A stretch of 64,000 bases of DNA from Luteolibacter yonseiensis (GTDB lineage: Bacteria; Verrucomicrobiota; Verrucomicrobiia; Verrucomicrobiales; Akkermansiaceae). The notes under the pieces are model-generated. The model worked only from the letters and a program-made list of their open reading frames with translations, was not told the origin of the DNA and made no database searches. Positions 63,024 to 64,000 of the stretch are shown here, one piece after another. Location of the stretch: positions 682,001 to 746,000 of the forward strand of contig NZ_JAENIK010000004.1 of assembly GCF_016595465.1 (NCBI RefSeq), given 5' to 3'. Each line of letters opens with the position of its first letter. Positions within the stretch are counted from its first letter, which is position 1. The position numbers were made by a program, and so were the translations under genes.

Positions 63024-64000
63024 ATGAAATCAATCTTGGCCCGTCGCACGCGCCACTCCAAGTTCACCCCAGTGAACGCCCGTGTGCTGATAGACGGACC
63101 CTCGGAGCTCGTCTTCGACTACGCCATTCCGGCGGGTCTCGACGTGCGCCCGGGCTGCCGCGTCCGCATCCCGCTGCGGCGGAAGTCCGCGACCGGCACC
63201 GTGCTTTCCACCGTCGAACCCGAACAGGCGGATTTCGCCCTGCGGGAGCTGGAGTCGCTTATCGACCCCGAGCCGCTCATCACGCCCGTCCTGCTGCGGA
63301 CCGCGGACTGGATCGCCCGTTATTACGGTTCCAGCATCGAGTCCGTCATCCGCTCGGTCCTGCCGGAGGGGGTCCGGTCCGAGGAAAATTCGGCGAAGAC
63401 CCGTCGTGTCGCGGTGGTGGATGGAGCCGCTCCGCCCGAGGTGATGGCGAAGCTGGAAAAGCGTGCTCCGCGCCAGTTCGCCATCCTTTCGTTGCTGGCC
63501 CATGCGCCGGGTTTCCGGTTGGCCGTCGCCGATCTGGGGGATGGCAACGCGGCCGCGTTGAAAGCCATGGAGAAAGCGGGCCTGCTGCGGCTCGAAACAG
63601 AGGAAATCCGCCGCGATCCGGATGCCGACAATGTCGAGGAAATCCTGGAATCCAAACCGCTCTCCCTCAATGCCGGCCAGGCCGCCGCGCTGGATGTCGT
63701 CCTGTCAGCCGTCGCGGATCCGGAGAAGGCCCGGCCCATCCTCTTGTTAGGCGTCACGGGTTCGGGTAAAACCGAGGTTTACCTGCAGGCCGCGCGGCGT
63801 GCCCTCGACCTCGGAAAGACCGTGCTGGTGTTGGTCCCGGAAATCTCGCTGACCCCCCAGACCGTCCGCCGGTTCAAGTCCCGTTTCGCGGCCATGCAGG
63901 ATCAGGTGGCGGTGCTGCATTCGAACCTTTCGCAAGGCGAGCGTTTCGACGAGTGGCACCGCATCCGCAAGGGGAGGGCGCGCATTGTCATCGGCGCCCG
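63024..64000 (+). CDS. priA: Primosomal protein N' (PriA helicase), 3' end outside window
   Basis: Replication-restart helicase. Translation from the ATG at 63024 gives an open frame to the window end. The PriA N-terminal domain ('VLIDGPSELVFDYAIPAG', 'CRVRIPLRRKSATGTVLS', 'DWIARYYGSSIESVIRSVLP') is followed by the helicase core with Walker A 'GVTGSGKTEVYLQAARRAL', then 'VLVPEISLTPQTVRRFKSRF' and 'VAVLHSNLSQGERFDEWHRI'. About 325 residues are visible; the zinc-binding and C-terminal parts lie outside. Confidence 0.95.
   Translation, partial: MKSILARRTRHSKFTPVNARVLIDGPSELVFDYAIPAGLDVRPGCRVRIPLRRKSATGTVLSTVEPEQADFALRELESLIDPEPLITPVLLRTADWIARYYGSSIESVIRSVLPEGVRSEENSAKTRRVAVVDGAAPPEVMAKLEKRAPRQFAILSLLAHAPGFRLAVADLGDGNAAALKAMEKAGLLRLETEEIRRDPDADNVEEILESKPLSLNAGQAAALDVVLSAVADPEKARPILLLGVTGSGKTEVYLQAARRALDLGKTVLVLVPEISLTPQTVRRFKSRFAAMQDQVAVLHSNLSQGERFDEWHRIRKGRARIVIGA

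Overview
The window is about 60% GC, gene-dense and carries roughly 50 protein genes, one tRNA and several clear hairpin terminators. It looks like a Verrucomicrobiota chromosome, probably near Luteolibacter or relatives. I base this on RHS proteins with an N-terminal 'GQxK' repeat, an NfeD/flotillin membrane cluster, many short secreted lipoproteins, and an intergenic 'CATCGGACG'-type repeat that I associate with this group. No marker gene fixes the species.

Layout. 1-2.6 kb: tail of a GspE/PilB ATPase and a GspF/PilC membrane protein. 3.2-9.9 kb: a tripartite RND efflux operon (fusion protein, pump, outer-membrane channel) divergent from a LysR regulator with a textbook T-N11-A operator. 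10-11.9 kb: small unknown proteins and a solitary HNH endonuclease. 11.9-16.9 kb: a tightly packed membrane quality-control operon (long NfeD protease, short NfeD, FloA flotillin, unknown protein, RseP). 17-19 kb: esterase, small unknown protein, short-chain dehydrogenase, then an AT-rich gap. 19.2-24.1 kb: pyruvate dehydrogenase E2, two small lipoproteins, E1 beta, E1 alpha and a DUF6580 membrane protein. 24.1-27.9 kb: mnmG, carrying three parS-like ParB sites about 830 bp apart, and a DUF885 protein. 27.9-34.8 kb: SNF2/SWIM helicase, leuS, esterase. 34.9-44.6 kb: DUF455/ATP-grasp fusion, an OmpH-sigma-membrane protein operon, thioredoxin-like protein, rdgB, NlpC/P60 lipoprotein, HAD phosphatase, DsbD-N-like protein, azurin, AlkD-like protein and guanine deaminase. 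44.6-49.5 kb: unknown acidic protein and an ABC exporter operon. 49.9-61.5 kb: an RHS polymorphic-toxin locus. 61.5-64 kb: tRNA-Arg(ACG), a DUF4230 protein, a possible ssDNA-binding protein, and the start of priA.

The two most notable regions are these. First, the parS cluster in and before mnmG suggests that the window is origin-proximal. All 13 genes from 12 to 24.1 kb point left and mnmG points right, and an AT-rich gap at 18.9-19.2 kb contains DnaA-box-like 9-mers. Second, the RHS locus consists of a full-length RHS protein with a C-terminal HNH-like toxin and DUF2019 immunity gene. It is followed by an orphan RHS tip with a different, restriction-endonuclease-like toxin and its own immunity candidate, and then by a remnant of a SUFU-type immunity gene. 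Two degenerate direct repeats mark the ends of the cassettes.
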